Virus record (IMG/VR): IMGVR_UViG_3300030329_004577
Span: 1-34,647 of that record
Length of the DNA: 34,647 nucleotides
Strand: one strand, 5' to 3'
DNA from: a virus
Shown: piece by piece, positions 22,929 through 29,391 of the stretch
Layout: every line of letters starts with the position of its first letter
Position numbering within the stretch: the first letter of the stretch is position 1
Program-made: the position numbers and the translations under genes
The notes under the pieces: model-generated
Database searches by the model: none
The model's input: the letters and a program-made list of their open reading frames with translations, nothing else
Told to the model about the DNA's origin: nothing

Positions 22929-23730
22929 AGATATAAAAGAGCGAACATTAAAAACCACTTCTTTTCCTAGCTCCATTGCTCAATGTGGATTAAACAAAAA
23001 AACCGGATTAATTGACTATAACAAGGGATGCGGTCTTTTTGATGGGAAAGACGAATTGCTTCATTCAATAATGGAGATGAGCCGACCTCATGTCCCTGTA
23101 GAAATGGCAATTTGTAGTTGTGCCAGTTCTAGAGAGGAATTAGCCAGGCAACGTCACCAACAACGACTCGCAGATGCAAGGCTACCGCACCATACCTCAG
23201 TCCACAGAACGTTCGATAATTTTAAACCAATGGAAGGCACAGAAACCGCTCTTAAAGCCGCTCTTGATTTCACCCAGGGTATTGGTTCAAACATTTTGGT
23301 TCTTGCGGGCGGTGTTGGTTGTGGAAAAAGCCACCTGTTAGAAGCAATAGGACGAGAGCTGTTGAACCAGGGCAAAACTGTACGTTATCGCCTGGTAGCC
23401 GATTATGTGGACGATTTAAGGCAAGCAGAATCTACCAATACGAAATTCGACCTGATGGATCGGATTTATATAACTAACACAATGATTCTGGACGACCTGG
23501 GAGTTGAGCGGGTTAACGAATACGCCCTTGAGGAAATCACCAAATTAATCGAACACCGATTAATGGAAAGTGACCGGAACTGTCGGCTCGTAATCGCCAC
23601 GAATCTGAATTATCAGGATATGACCAGACAGTTCGACCAACGTATTGCGGACAGGTTGTGGGCTACATCCCTGGACGAAGTTACAACCATTCCAATGACC
23701 GCAACATCTTACAGACAGCCCATCGGATAA
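22912..23730 (+). CDS. DnaC-type helicase loader, AAA+ (272 aa)
   Basis: Walker A A-G-G-V-G-C-G-K-S-H lies at 132-141 and Walker B M-I-L-D-D-L-G at 191-197. Sensor-like V-I-A-T-N-L lies near 226-231 and an arginine-rich end follows. The N-terminal 100 residues include Cys 25, 40, 68 and 70, possibly a zinc element. DnaC/DnaI-like proteins load the host DnaB helicase at the phage origin. The gene starts inside the end of the initiator gene. No phage polymerase is present, so replication would depend on the host. Confidence 0.9.
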   Translation: MLKTLEDIKERTLKTTSFPSSIAQCGLNKKTGLIDYNKGCGLFDGKDELLHSIMEMSRPHVPVEMAICSCASSREELARQRHQQRLADARLPHHTSVHRTFDNFKPMEGTETALKAALDFTQGIGSNILVLAGGVGCGKSHLLEAIGRELLNQGKTVRYRLVADYVDDLRQAESTNTKFDLMDRIYITNTMILDDLGVERVNEYALEEITKLIEHRLMESDRNCRLVIATNLNYQDMTRQFDQRIADRLWATSLDEVTTIPMTATSYRQPIG

Positions 23731-23739
23731 AGGAGAAAA

Positions 23740-23877
23740 ATGCCTAACACAGAACAACCCAACGAATTTGACCCTTGTGATTATTCGGTTAACGCCACCC
23801 ATACAGACTGCCATGAGCAAGAAGTTGAAGAAGGAGAAGAACGAACCTGTTTATATCAAGATCCACACGTTTATTAG
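23740..23877 (+). CDS. Small acidic protein (45 aa)
   Basis: MPNTEQPNEFDPCDYSVNAT ... ending C-L-Y-Q-D-P-H-V-Y. AAAGGAGA precedes the ATG and the stop is followed at once by the AGGAG of the next gene. Three Cys and many Glu/Asp; no family recognised. Confidence 0.65.
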   Translation: MPNTEQPNEFDPCDYSVNATHTDCHEQEVEEGEERTCLYQDPHVY

Positions 23878-23886
23878 GAGTAACAA

Positions 23887-24330
23887 ATGACAACAGAGAC
23901 ACCTTATAAGGACGCTCTTTTAGATTCCACCAGAAGAACAGTACCAAAACATGAAACCGGATTATGTGACAACTTCAAAGCAGTATCTAAAAGATATACA
24001 TGCGTGAGCAATGTCGACCTGTTTTATCAGAAGGAATCAATAATAAAAACCAAATTAAGCAAAGCGTTAAACGTTTCAAAAAGAAAAATTAAAGTAATCC
24101 GACAACCGGAAAGGGAGAGCGGGTTTTACCTCAAAGGGCAATATAAACCTGTTATTAAGTACCTGGATGCCATTAAACGGTATTTAACCTCGGAAGACTA
24201 CAAATCCCTCAACCCCATTACTGACCTGGCTGTATTTACCGCTAAAGACAAAAAACAGCGTCGCCTCTGTGTCAACTGTTGGGATCATAAAGATATTAAT
24301 TCCAAGATAAAAGAGGACAAAGTTGCCTGA
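23887..24330 (+). CDS. Unknown basic protein (147 aa)
   Basis: A Lys-rich protein (K-L-S-K-A-L-N-V-S-K-R-K-I-K-V-I-R) with a C-terminal Cys pair (L-C-V-N-C-W-D-H). No domain recognised; the charge suggests nucleic-acid binding. TAGGAG lies 5 nt upstream. It is between the helicase loader and a nuclease, inside the replication operon. Stop TGA is followed directly by the GTG start of the nuclease. Confidence 0.6.
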   Translation: MTTETPYKDALLDSTRRTVPKHETGLCDNFKAVSKRYTCVSNVDLFYQKESIIKTKLSKALNVSKRKIKVIRQPERESGFYLKGQYKPVIKYLDAIKRYLTSEDYKSLNPITDLAVFTAKDKKQRRLCVNCWDHKDINSKIKEDKVA

Positions 24331-24699
24331 GTGATTGATGCGAATGAATTTATAACTGCATACCTTGAAAAAGAATGGTTAAACCAATCTGAAAAACAGT
24401 TTCAGGAATGGTTGGTAAGAGAGGCGAAATCAAGAGATTGGGAGCTTATCTATCACACCTGGAACAGCAAGAACTCAGCAAAGGGGTTTCCAGACCTGGT
24501 TATGTTGAAAGGTAACCGTCAAATATACGCCGAATTAAAAAGTCATAAAAACCGAAAAGGACTATCAGATGATCAAAAGATATGGATTAACCATCTGAGG
24601 GCGATCACATGTCAATGCGGATGCGGTAACAAGTCGAATGAGGTGTATGTCTGGTATCCAAAACACAAGGATCAAATATTGGAAGTTTTAAATGGCTAA
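24331..24699 (+). CDS. VRR-NUC nuclease (122 aa)
   Basis: A compact PD-(D/E)xK nuclease: E-K-Q-F-Q-E-W-L-V-R-E-A-K near residue 20, G-F-P-D-L-V-M near 52-58 and Y-A-E-L-K-S near 66-71 give the D...E-x-K pair. Small VRR-NUC proteins act on branched DNA or in recombination. Start GTG follows the previous TGA without a gap. A C-Q-C-G-C-G cluster near residue 93 is extra. Confidence 0.85.
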   Translation: MIDANEFITAYLEKEWLNQSEKQFQEWLVREAKSRDWELIYHTWNSKNSAKGFPDLVMLKGNRQIYAELKSHKNRKGLSDDQKIWINHLRAITCQCGCGNKSNEVYVWYPKHKDQILEVLNG

Positions 24700-24940
24700 A
24701 TACAAATATACTCCAGATAATTGCCCAGGCCATCATTATATTCTTGATGCACCGGACGGCCTAGAACGCAAACCTACAGCAAGCGGAGCCTGTAAACATT
24801 GCGGGGACTTCGTTGAGGGGTTACCGAACCGATTTATTCCCAGAACGAAGAGGCGAGTCATTAAACAAGTTAATGGACGTTCTTACGAGGCAGAAATTGC
24901 GGACATAACCTACTCAAACAACGCAACGCCGTTTTTCTAA
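24692..24940 (+). CDS. Small protein with zinc-like Cys/His pair (82 aa)
   Basis: The protein starts MAKYKYTPDNCPGHHYILDA and carries C11, H14, H15 and C33, C36 (A-C-K-H-C-G), plausible ligands for one zinc. Its basic tail is P-R-T-K-R-R-V-I-K. It overlaps the nuclease by 8 nt and ends convergently, sharing 4 nt with the Cro-like gene. Confidence 0.6.
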   Translation: MAKYKYTPDNCPGHHYILDAPDGLERKPTASGACKHCGDFVEGLPNRFIPRTKRRVIKQVNGRSYEAEIADITYSNNATPFF

Positions 24941-25125
24941 TTGCCGACTTTAACTCTTTGAATAAGTACATCCAAATAATGGTCAACAGGGTTAAACATG
25001 GAAGGAATATATGTTCCTTCTTTCCACCTGTAAATGGTCATCCTGGTAACTCCTAATTCTTTTCCCAGGGCTTCCGGCAACCATCCATTTTCTAATAAAA
25101 ATTTTATCTTCTCAGCTATTGTCAT
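24937..25125 (-). CDS. Cro-like HTH regulator with leaderless start (62 aa)
   Basis: Almost the whole protein is one HTH: MTIAEKIKFLLENGWLPEAL, then G-K-E-L-G-V-T-R-M-T-I-Y-R-W-K-E-G. No Shine-Dalgarno precedes the ATG. The predicted -10 (TACACT, 25132-25137) ends six bases before it, so transcription would begin at the A of ATG, as for lambda cI from PRM. It is a single reversed gene within the rightward operon. An operator variant overlaps its promoter, and perfect copies lie at the next rightward promoter and at 10.55 kb, so it is the prime candidate for the protein binding them. Confidence 0.75.
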   Translation of the reverse strand: MTIAEKIKFLLENGWLPEALGKELGVTRMTIYRWKEGTYIPSMFNPVDHYLDVLIQRVKVGN

Positions 25126-25131
25126 ATTAAG

Positions 25132-25160
25132 AGTGTAACACGATGTTAAGCAATTTGAAA
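25132..25160 (-). promoter_or_regulatory. Leftward promoter of the Cro-like gene
   Basis: On the minus strand TTTCAA (25160-25155), 17 bp, then TACACT (25137-25132). The expected start coincides with the ATG of the 62-aa gene. The operator variant 25135-25149 covers the -10 in the same place as in the two rightward promoters. Confidence 0.6.
25135..25149. promoter_or_regulatory. Operator variant GTAACA-CGA-TGTTAA
   Basis: One mismatch in the dyad against the perfect copies at 25189-25203 and 10552-10566. The 54-bp centre-to-centre distance from the perfect site is about five helical turns, which would allow cooperative binding. Confidence 0.6.
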
Positions 25161-25177
25161 ACTCAGGAACAAAGTCG

Positions 25178-25206
25178 TTGTCTATTTCGTAACATAGTGT
25201 TACAAT
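25178..25206 (+). promoter_or_regulatory. Second early rightward promoter (P2)
   Basis: TTGTCT at 25178-25183, 17 bp, then TACAAT at 25201-25206, almost identical to P1. It drives the chain of small genes and the methyltransferase (25250-27481). Confidence 0.8.
25189..25203. promoter_or_regulatory. Operator dyad GTAACA-TAG-TGTTAC in P2
   Basis: Perfect 6-bp inverted repeat overlapping the -10, identical to 10552-10566. Confidence 0.75.
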
Positions 25207-25249
25207 AATCCTGTATTAGAACAAATGACCTAATTAACAGGAGGACAAA

Positions 25250-25426
25250 ATGACAACAGTAACTAAGTTCCAGACCCGCTTCGGGGAAACCGCCTGGGCG
25301 GTTACCTGGGGGCCAGGGTTGACCCAGACGGTTATCTGCTCCTCTGAGGAAGAGGCCGCAGAGGTCGCAAAGACCCACAGGGCAGAGGCTCGATTCGTCG
25401 AGCCTCTGGTGGAGTTGGTTGCCTAA
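25250..25426 (+). CDS. Small unknown protein (58 aa)
   Basis: The protein starts MTTVTKFQTRFGETAWAVTW, beta-rich, then an acidic helix C-S-S-E-E-E-A-A-E-V-A. CAGGAGG precedes the ATG. The stop overlaps the next ATG (TAATG). Codon use is visibly richer in G and C than in the neighbours (CCTGGGCGG, GGGGGCCAGG), perhaps from another source. Confidence 0.65.
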   Translation: MTTVTKFQTRFGETAWAVTWGPGLTQTVICSSEEEAAEVAKTHRAEARFVEPLVELVA

Positions 25427-25584
25427 TGTTTATCACCTTAAACGAATTTAAAGAGCAATATTTCGAACAATTAGCTGAAGAGCATGGTGAGAAACGAGCT
25501 TTAATCGAAACCGAAAAACTTACTCAGGATGACTGGATTGATTTAGCAGACCAGGGAGATATGACCAATGAAGAAATTAATTAA
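25426..25584 (+). CDS. Small acidic protein (52 aa)
   Basis: MFITLNEFKEQYFEQLAEEH ... ending G-D-M-T-N-E-E-I-N. Helical, Glu-rich, starting at the TAATG junction. No family recognised. Confidence 0.6.
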   Translation: MFITLNEFKEQYFEQLAEEHGEKRALIETEKLTQDDWIDLADQGDMTNEEIN

Positions 25585-25654
25585 ACGCATACGGCGACTG
25601 CGTATCGTGTTCGGATTTGACGGCAAACTCAAAATCATTTACAGGAGCAAATAA
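25568..25654 (+). CDS. Very short basic peptide (28 aa)
   Basis: MKKLIKRIRRLRIVFGFDGK plus eight residues. GGGAG lies nine bases upstream and it overlaps both neighbours (17 nt, and TAATG at the end). The strong positive charge (K-R-I-R-R-L-R) after an acidic gene is notable. Its reality rests on spacing and overlap only. Confidence 0.4.
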   Translation: MKKLIKRIRRLRIVFGFDGKLKIIYRSK

Positions 25655-25935
25655 TGTCTTATAACGGTTGGAAAAACAGAGAAACATGGCTGGTCAACGT
25701 ATGGCTAGGAAACGATAAATTCGCCGATGAACATTCAAGAGATGTTGCTAATCAAAAGATTGAATTATATGAACGAGCCGACACCCTAAAAGAGTTCGTT
25801 TATTTGATGTGCATGGGCGAGGAACGAGAGATTGATGGACAGACTTCTGGCCTGGCTGTCGACCTTCTAAACGACGCAATCGAAACGGTTGATTTCAGAG
25901 AATTAATCCAGAGTTACGAGGAAGAAAATGAATAA
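25654..25935 (+). CDS. Conserved-type small phage protein (DUF7249-like, 93 aa)
   Basis: The opening Y-N-G-W-K-N-R-E-T-W-L-V-N-V-W-L-G-N-D is a pattern I remember from small phage and plasmid proteins (DUF7249-type). The rest is helical, with D-L-L-N-D-A-I near the end. The function is unknown. It overlaps the short peptide gene at TAATG and the next gene by 8 nt. Confidence 0.65.
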   Translation: MSYNGWKNRETWLVNVWLGNDKFADEHSRDVANQKIELYERADTLKEFVYLMCMGEEREIDGQTSGLAVDLLNDAIETVDFRELIQSYEEENE

Positions 25936-26416
25936 TTGTATCTACTGCAAAAACCCAATTTCCAAAAATTTAATAGCCTGTCGGGAGTGTATCCAACAAA
26001 ATGGAAATCCATGTTGGAAATGTGGCATAACGGTTGGAGTCTGGCAATCTACTCATGATCCTAGTGTGTCTGAGGGAGCTTACATATGCAATTTCTGTAC
26101 TAGCAAAATTGCCCAGGAACAAAAAGAAGCTGAGTTCCAAAAATTCCAAACCGATTGGCGGGAGCGGAAAGATTTAAAGAAAACATATACTGATGAGGAA
26201 CTGGACAAAGCCGTTGAATATGACCTTTATGATCTCTTCAATGACTTTGTATCTCCCAACATTTACAAAGCATTAGAAGACCCAGATATGCAGAAAAGAT
26301 TCACCGAGGTACGAAACACTATTGTCGATTTAATCGGTGAATATCGGCAAGAAATTAAATATCAAGAATATTTAGATATGCCCAATTTGTGCATATTCGA
26401 TCCAAGCCTGGATTAA
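25928..26416 (+). CDS. Protein with N-terminal zinc fingers (162 aa)
   Basis: Four C-x2-C pairs occur in the first 56 residues (C-I-Y-C, C-R-E-C, C-W-K-C, C-N-F-C), a treble-clef-like double zinc site. Residues 60-162 are acidic and helical (DELDKAVEYDLYDLFNDFVS). No family recognised; a DNA- or RNA-binding adaptor is possible. Confidence 0.65.
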   Translation: MNNCIYCKNPISKNLIACRECIQQNGNPCWKCGITVGVWQSTHDPSVSEGAYICNFCTSKIAQEQKEAEFQKFQTDWRERKDLKKTYTDEELDKAVEYDLYDLFNDFVSPNIYKALEDPDMQKRFTEVRNTIVDLIGEYRQEIKYQEYLDMPNLCIFDPSLD

Positions 26417-26425
26417 AAGGAAGAT

Positions 26426-27250
26426 ATGAAAAATGTTGTTATACATCCCGCCCTCGATACTTTATCCCTATATAGCGGAATCGGAGGACTTGAACTCGGT
26501 CTTGCACAAGCTCTCCGAATTAACGTCCGTGCTTACATTGAGAGGGAGTTTTCGTGCGTCCGGATACTGGCACAACGATCTGAAGAAAACCGGCTCGATA
26601 AGGGTCTTATATACAGCGATGTCGAATCCTTCCCTGTTGAAAGATACAGAGACAAAATTTCTGTCATCATTGGGGGATTCCCATGCCAACCCTGGTCTCA
26701 GGCAAACCACACAAAAAACAAAGGCGAAACCGACAGCAGAAATGGTTGGCCTCAAGTCATCAGATTCATTCGCACAATTCGACCCGATCTCGTATTCCTG
26801 GAAAACGTTCCAAATATCCTTAATCACGAATACTTTGGAACAATACTCGGAGACTTATCCCAGGCAGGGTTCAATGCAGAATGGGGTTGTTTCCAGGGTT
26901 TGGACGTTGGAATCCCACAACACAGAGAACGGCTCTTTATACTGGGCTACGCCAACGACAAGAGACTGGAAGGATGGGGTAAGTTCAGATTCGGTTCCGG
27001 AGAACGCTCTACTGGGCAGACAAGCCCCGAACTGGGTGATCAGAAATCTGTCCCGCCTACCAGAGACAACATCGAAGGATGGACACAAGTGTGGACAGAA
27101 ATGCCTGATCTTAAACCCGCTATTTGCAAACTGGCTACAGGGGTTCCCGATAGGATGGGGCAATTACAGATGTTCGGAAACGCAGTAATCCCCGCAGTCG
27201 CAACATTCGCCTTTAATCAGTTAGCCGACCGGATAATGGACAAAAAATAA
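26426..27250 (+). CDS. C5-cytosine DNA methyltransferase (274 aa)
   Basis: All key motifs are present in order: I (L-Y-S-G-I-G-G-L-E at 15-23), IV (G-G-F-P-C-Q-P-W with catalytic C87), VI (E-N-V at 126-128), VIII (Q-H-R-E-R-L-F at 165-171) and X (F-G-N-A-V-I-P-A-V-A near 248). The target-recognition region between VIII and IX is short (about 70 residues). It methylates cytosine in a sequence I cannot predict; no nuclease partner is adjacent, so it is an orphan, likely for protection. AAGGAAG lies before the ATG. Confidence 0.93.
   Translation: MKNVVIHPALDTLSLYSGIGGLELGLAQALRINVRAYIEREFSCVRILAQRSEENRLDKGLIYSDVESFPVERYRDKISVIIGGFPCQPWSQANHTKNKGETDSRNGWPQVIRFIRTIRPDLVFLENVPNILNHEYFGTILGDLSQAGFNAEWGCFQGLDVGIPQHRERLFILGYANDKRLEGWGKFRFGSGERSTGQTSPELGDQKSVPPTRDNIEGWTQVWTEMPDLKPAICKLATGVPDRMGQLQMFGNAVIPAVATFAFNQLADRIMDKK
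26433..27188 (+). CDS. Long overlapping frame inside the methyltransferase (251 codons, +1 frame)
   Basis: Open for 251 codons in another frame over almost the whole methyltransferase. The latter half reads like a known phage/metagenome protein family: Q-F-D-P-I-S-Y-S-W-K-T, S-E-T-Y-P-R-Q-G-S-M-Q-N-G, W-A-T-P-T-T-R-D-W-K-D-G and L-N-P-L-F-A-N-W-L-Q-G-F-P-I-G-W. The GGAAG site of the main gene is nine bases before this ATG, so either could start there; M104 at 26742 is another possible start. It may be a true overprinted gene or a frame shadow kept open by motif codons. I do not know its function. Confidence 0.45.
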   Translation: MLLYIPPSILYPYIAESEDLNSVLHKLSELTSVLTLRGSFRASGYWHNDLKKTGSIRVLYTAMSNPSLLKDTETKFLSSLGDSHANPGLRQTTQKTKAKPTAEMVGLKSSDSFAQFDPISYSWKTFQISLITNTLEQYSETYPRQGSMQNGVVSRVWTLESHNTENGSLYWATPTTRDWKDGVSSDSVPENALLGRQAPNWVIRNLSRLPETTSKDGHKCGQKCLILNPLFANWLQGFPIGWGNYRCSETQ

Positions 27251-27259
27251 GGAGATAAC

Positions 27260-27481
27260 ATGAATGAACCGGAATACATAACTGCACCAGAAGCACTTAG
27301 ATATTTAGAAGAACGAAAGATGATTTCGAAAAATACATTTTATAAATGTATTAAGAACGGTGAAATTCCTCATATAAAACTTGGACGGAAAATTTTCATC
27401 AGAAAAGATTTTCTAAAACAAATAGCAGACCTCACCGCTTTAAAAATCCAGGCTGAAAACCAAAAAAAACCCAGATATTAA
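27260..27481 (+). CDS. xis: Excisionase-like HTH protein (73 aa)
   Basis: A single winged HTH of the Xis/HTH_17 type: Y-I-T-A-P-E-A-L-R-Y-L-E-E-R, N-T-F-Y-K-C-I-K-N-G-E-I-P-H-I-K-L-G-R-K-I-F-I-R in pieces, then a Lys-rich tail. AAGGAGAT lies before the ATG. It is the last gene of the early operon and shares 4 nt with the end of the convergent membrane-protein gene. It may direct excision or act as a regulator. Confidence 0.7.
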   Translation: MNEPEYITAPEALRYLEERKMISKNTFYKCIKNGEIPHIKLGRKIFIRKDFLKQIADLTALKIQAENQKKPRY

Positions 27482-27660
27482 GAACCGTTTGAATCGCTGG
27501 TAATTACGTCCTTTGACAAAGCGATAATTCCCGCACCCGCTACACCCGCAATCTCTGGATATTGTTGGTAAATAGCAACCAGAGCGATAATCCCCAGGAT
27601 GATAATTGCGGTCAAAACCTGGGGTCTTATATGTATTAATTCCCACCATTTTTTCGGCAT
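27478..27660 (-). CDS. Small membrane protein, last gene of the late block (60 aa)
   Basis: MPKKWWELIHIRPQ leads into one hydrophobic segment (VLTAIIILGIIALVAIY) and a second weaker one (IAGVAGAGIIALS). I start at the ATG at 27660, which has GGAG seven bases upstream and follows the thermonuclease stop by one base; the open frame upstream to 27723 lies inside that gene. A holin or membrane accessory is possible. Confidence 0.6.
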   Translation of the reverse strand: MPKKWWELIHIRPQVLTAIIILGIIALVAIYQQYPEIAGVAGAGIIALSKDVITSDSNGS

Positions 27661-27661
27661 C

Positions 27662-28165
27662 TTATAACTCCATATATCCTGATGATGTCCACCTGTACCA
27701 AATACCGGAACACTCAGGATCATTCTTTTTTAATTTCTTACCGTCACAGTAACCTCTATGCCTGGCTAAATCACACTCCCCTTCCTCTTTAACCCAGGAA
27801 CCGAGTTCATCTTTACTTCCCCCAAAATAAGGGCGGGCATGTCCATTTGCTATAAGAAGTTCGTTTACATTTTGTCCGGTCGAGCCTATGGTTAAAGTTC
27901 CCAGAATACGGCCGAATTTACCTTTCCCTTCTTTGGTTGTTTTTAGGATTACGTCGCCTTTGTTTTCTGCCAGTATTTGCTTCAGAAACTGTTTGCTTGC
28001 CAGCCCCAGGGCTTTTTCTTTCAGGTTGGATGTCCGGCTTTCCGGCGTGTCTATCCCCATTAGCCGAATCGTGTCTTTTTGATAGTGGTCGAACCCCATG
28101 TCCAAGTCGACTTTTATAGTGTCGCCATCGACTACCCTGGTCACTTTTATTTTGTACTCGTACAT
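27662..28165 (-). CDS. Staphylococcal-nuclease-like thermonuclease (167 aa)
   Basis: V-V-D-G-D-T-I-K-V at 11-19, I-R-L-M-G-I-D-T-P-E-S near 33-43 with R34, D39 and E42, G-R-I-L-G-T-L near 90 with the second arginine and A-R-P-Y-F-G-G are the SNase signature. No signal peptide is seen, so it works inside the cell unless exported otherwise. GAGGTG precedes the ATG at seven bases. It may degrade host DNA during late growth, or act in lysis or exclusion; the role is inferred. Confidence 0.9.
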   Translation of the reverse strand: MYEYKIKVTRVVDGDTIKVDLDMGFDHYQKDTIRLMGIDTPESRTSNLKEKALGLASKQFLKQILAENKGDVILKTTKEGKGKFGRILGTLTIGSTGQNVNELLIANGHARPYFGGSKDELGSWVKEEGECDLARHRGYCDGKKLKKNDPECSGIWYRWTSSGYMEL

Positions 28166-28349
28166 TCTGTCTCACCTCATTAATTAAGTCCCATGCCACT
28201 CGAGTTAATGTGTTTCGTTCCTTGCCTGTTAATTTACGATCCTGGCTCGCTATCTCACATTCTTTTACCAGGCGTTCCAGAGTTGGGGCTACGGTGGGAT
28301 ATTTATTTAATATCCGAAAACATTTAATTGAACTATTTATTTTTCCCAT
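27918..28349 (-). CDS. Unknown protein whose end overlaps the thermonuclease gene (143 aa)
   Basis: From the ATG at 28349 (AGGA nine bases upstream) the frame reads MGKINSSIKCFRILNKYPTV and remains open for 143 codons. The last 248 bases overlap the thermonuclease gene in another frame. The first 60 residues look like a normal helical protein (TLERLVKECEIASQDRKLTG); the overlapping 80 are Arg/Lys-rich, like a frame shadow. Either the overlap is real or the gene is truncated or frameshifted near 28166. Confidence 0.45.
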   Translation of the reverse strand: MGKINSSIKCFRILNKYPTVAPTLERLVKECEIASQDRKLTGKERNTLTRVAWDLINEVRQNVRVQNKSDQGSRWRHYKSRLGHGVRPLSKRHDSANGDRHAGKPDIQPERKSPGAGKQTVSEANTGRKQRRRNPKNNQRRER

Positions 28350-28462
28350 GGAATTGAGTCCTCTTCCTGTTTCCAGTATCTCCAATGTCTGTAACGCAAA
28401 AAAGCCTCTAATCCCACGACAAGAACCGTCCCAATTCCAACCGCAGTAATTAATTTCTTCAT
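28337..28462 (-). CDS. Single-span small membrane protein (41 aa)
   Basis: MKKLITAVGIGTVLVVGLEA continues with F-L-R-Y-R-H-W-R-Y-W-K-Q-E-E-D. One N-terminal membrane segment is followed by an amphipathic charged tail. The ATG overlaps the stop of the preceding gene (ATGA) and the 3' end overlaps the next gene by 13 nt. In a late block it may belong to the lysis set. Confidence 0.6.
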   Translation of the reverse strand: MKKLITAVGIGTVLVVGLEAFLRYRHWRYWKQEEDSIPWEK

Positions 28463-29391
28463 TTCATCACGCTAACAGGCTTTTCAATATTTCCTGTAAT
28501 TGTTGGAATCCCGCCAACTTTTACGGTGTCCGCAATTGTGAAACTCGCAGAATCTATTCCGGTTCCATCTCCCACAATAAATTTGTCTGTGCCTGTTCCT
28601 TTGAAAGTGACTGTTCCGCAATTTAAACCGGACATATTAATTCCGGCATCTCCTGTTAAATTAACCCGCTCAAATCTGATAAGACCAACTGTTGAGGTAG
28701 CGTTGGAACTGATTACAATTCTGTCGACAGTACCGGAGCTGACATCGGGAATATTTAAAGCTCCACGATTAGAACCGAATATGTAATTGATTGGATCACT
28801 TGAGAGAGTGGGAGATACCGAACTTCCGTCGGTTGTTGTTGTCTGCATATTAAGTGCATAAGCTGTAGAGGTGGACATTGTTAAATCTGGGGCTTTTATA
28901 TCAATCAGTTCAAGGGTTTCGCATTGAATAACACCCGCAGAAGCCGCTATTTCAATCGCATCGGATAAACCTGATGCTCCAATGTCCATATCCTTAAAAA
29001 CAATCGATTCTATCCTCGCACCGCCAATATTTAATTTCAGGGTCTGCGTTGCTACCGCTTCACTTGAATCTTCATGTGCCTTCCCTTCACCCAGGGCTTT
29101 CATAGACATCCTTTGAGATTCTCCGGCATCGTATGTTGCGGGAGCAGGATAAACAGGAGCCGCCGTTAAATCTTTAACCGAAAACATAATTGCTATTGCA
29201 ATCGTTACTGCTGAAGTTAAACACCCCAGGACAATAATCTTTCCGACACTTCCTCCAATATTGAATCCAGTTACAGCCGGAAGCCGGAAGCTCATATCCA
29301 ATGGAAGAGAAACTCCAATTCCAATCATGGGTATTCTTATGGTTGGGAAATAGACTCTGCGTTGTTTAATTATCAATTTAAATTTTCGCAT
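28459..29391 (-). CDS. Membrane-anchored beta-rich protein (310 aa)
   Basis: A basic N-terminus and one membrane segment at about 50-72 (IIVLGCLTSAVTIAIAIMFS) are followed by 240 residues of short beta strands with repeated G/T/D turns (IGGARIESIVFKDMDIG, ISSNATSTVGLIRFERVNLT, VTFKGTGTDKFIVGDGTG). It resembles a solenoid or jelly-roll exposed outside the membrane. No enzyme motif. It could be a surface or superinfection-exclusion protein or a virion protein; I cannot tell. Confidence 0.6.
   Translation of the reverse strand: MRKFKLIIKQRRVYFPTIRIPMIGIGVSLPLDMSFRLPAVTGFNIGGSVGKIIVLGCLTSAVTIAIAIMFSVKDLTAAPVYPAPATYDAGESQRMSMKALGEGKAHEDSSEAVATQTLKLNIGGARIESIVFKDMDIGASGLSDAIEIAASAGVIQCETLELIDIKAPDLTMSTSTAYALNMQTTTTDGSSVSPTLSSDPINYIFGSNRGALNIPDVSSGTVDRIVISSNATSTVGLIRFERVNLTGDAGINMSGLNCGTVTFKGTGTDKFIVGDGTGIDSASFTIADTVKVGGIPTITGNIEKPVSVMK

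Noticed and set aside
25163-25378. 71-codon minus-strand frame over P2 and the 58-aa gene
   Set aside because: It would cover the promoter and operator antisense and has no ribosome site.
26468-27163. Two minus-strand frames (119 and 102 codons) opposite the methyltransferase
   Set aside because: No resemblance to known proteins and no start signals, unlike the plus-strand second frame that I kept.
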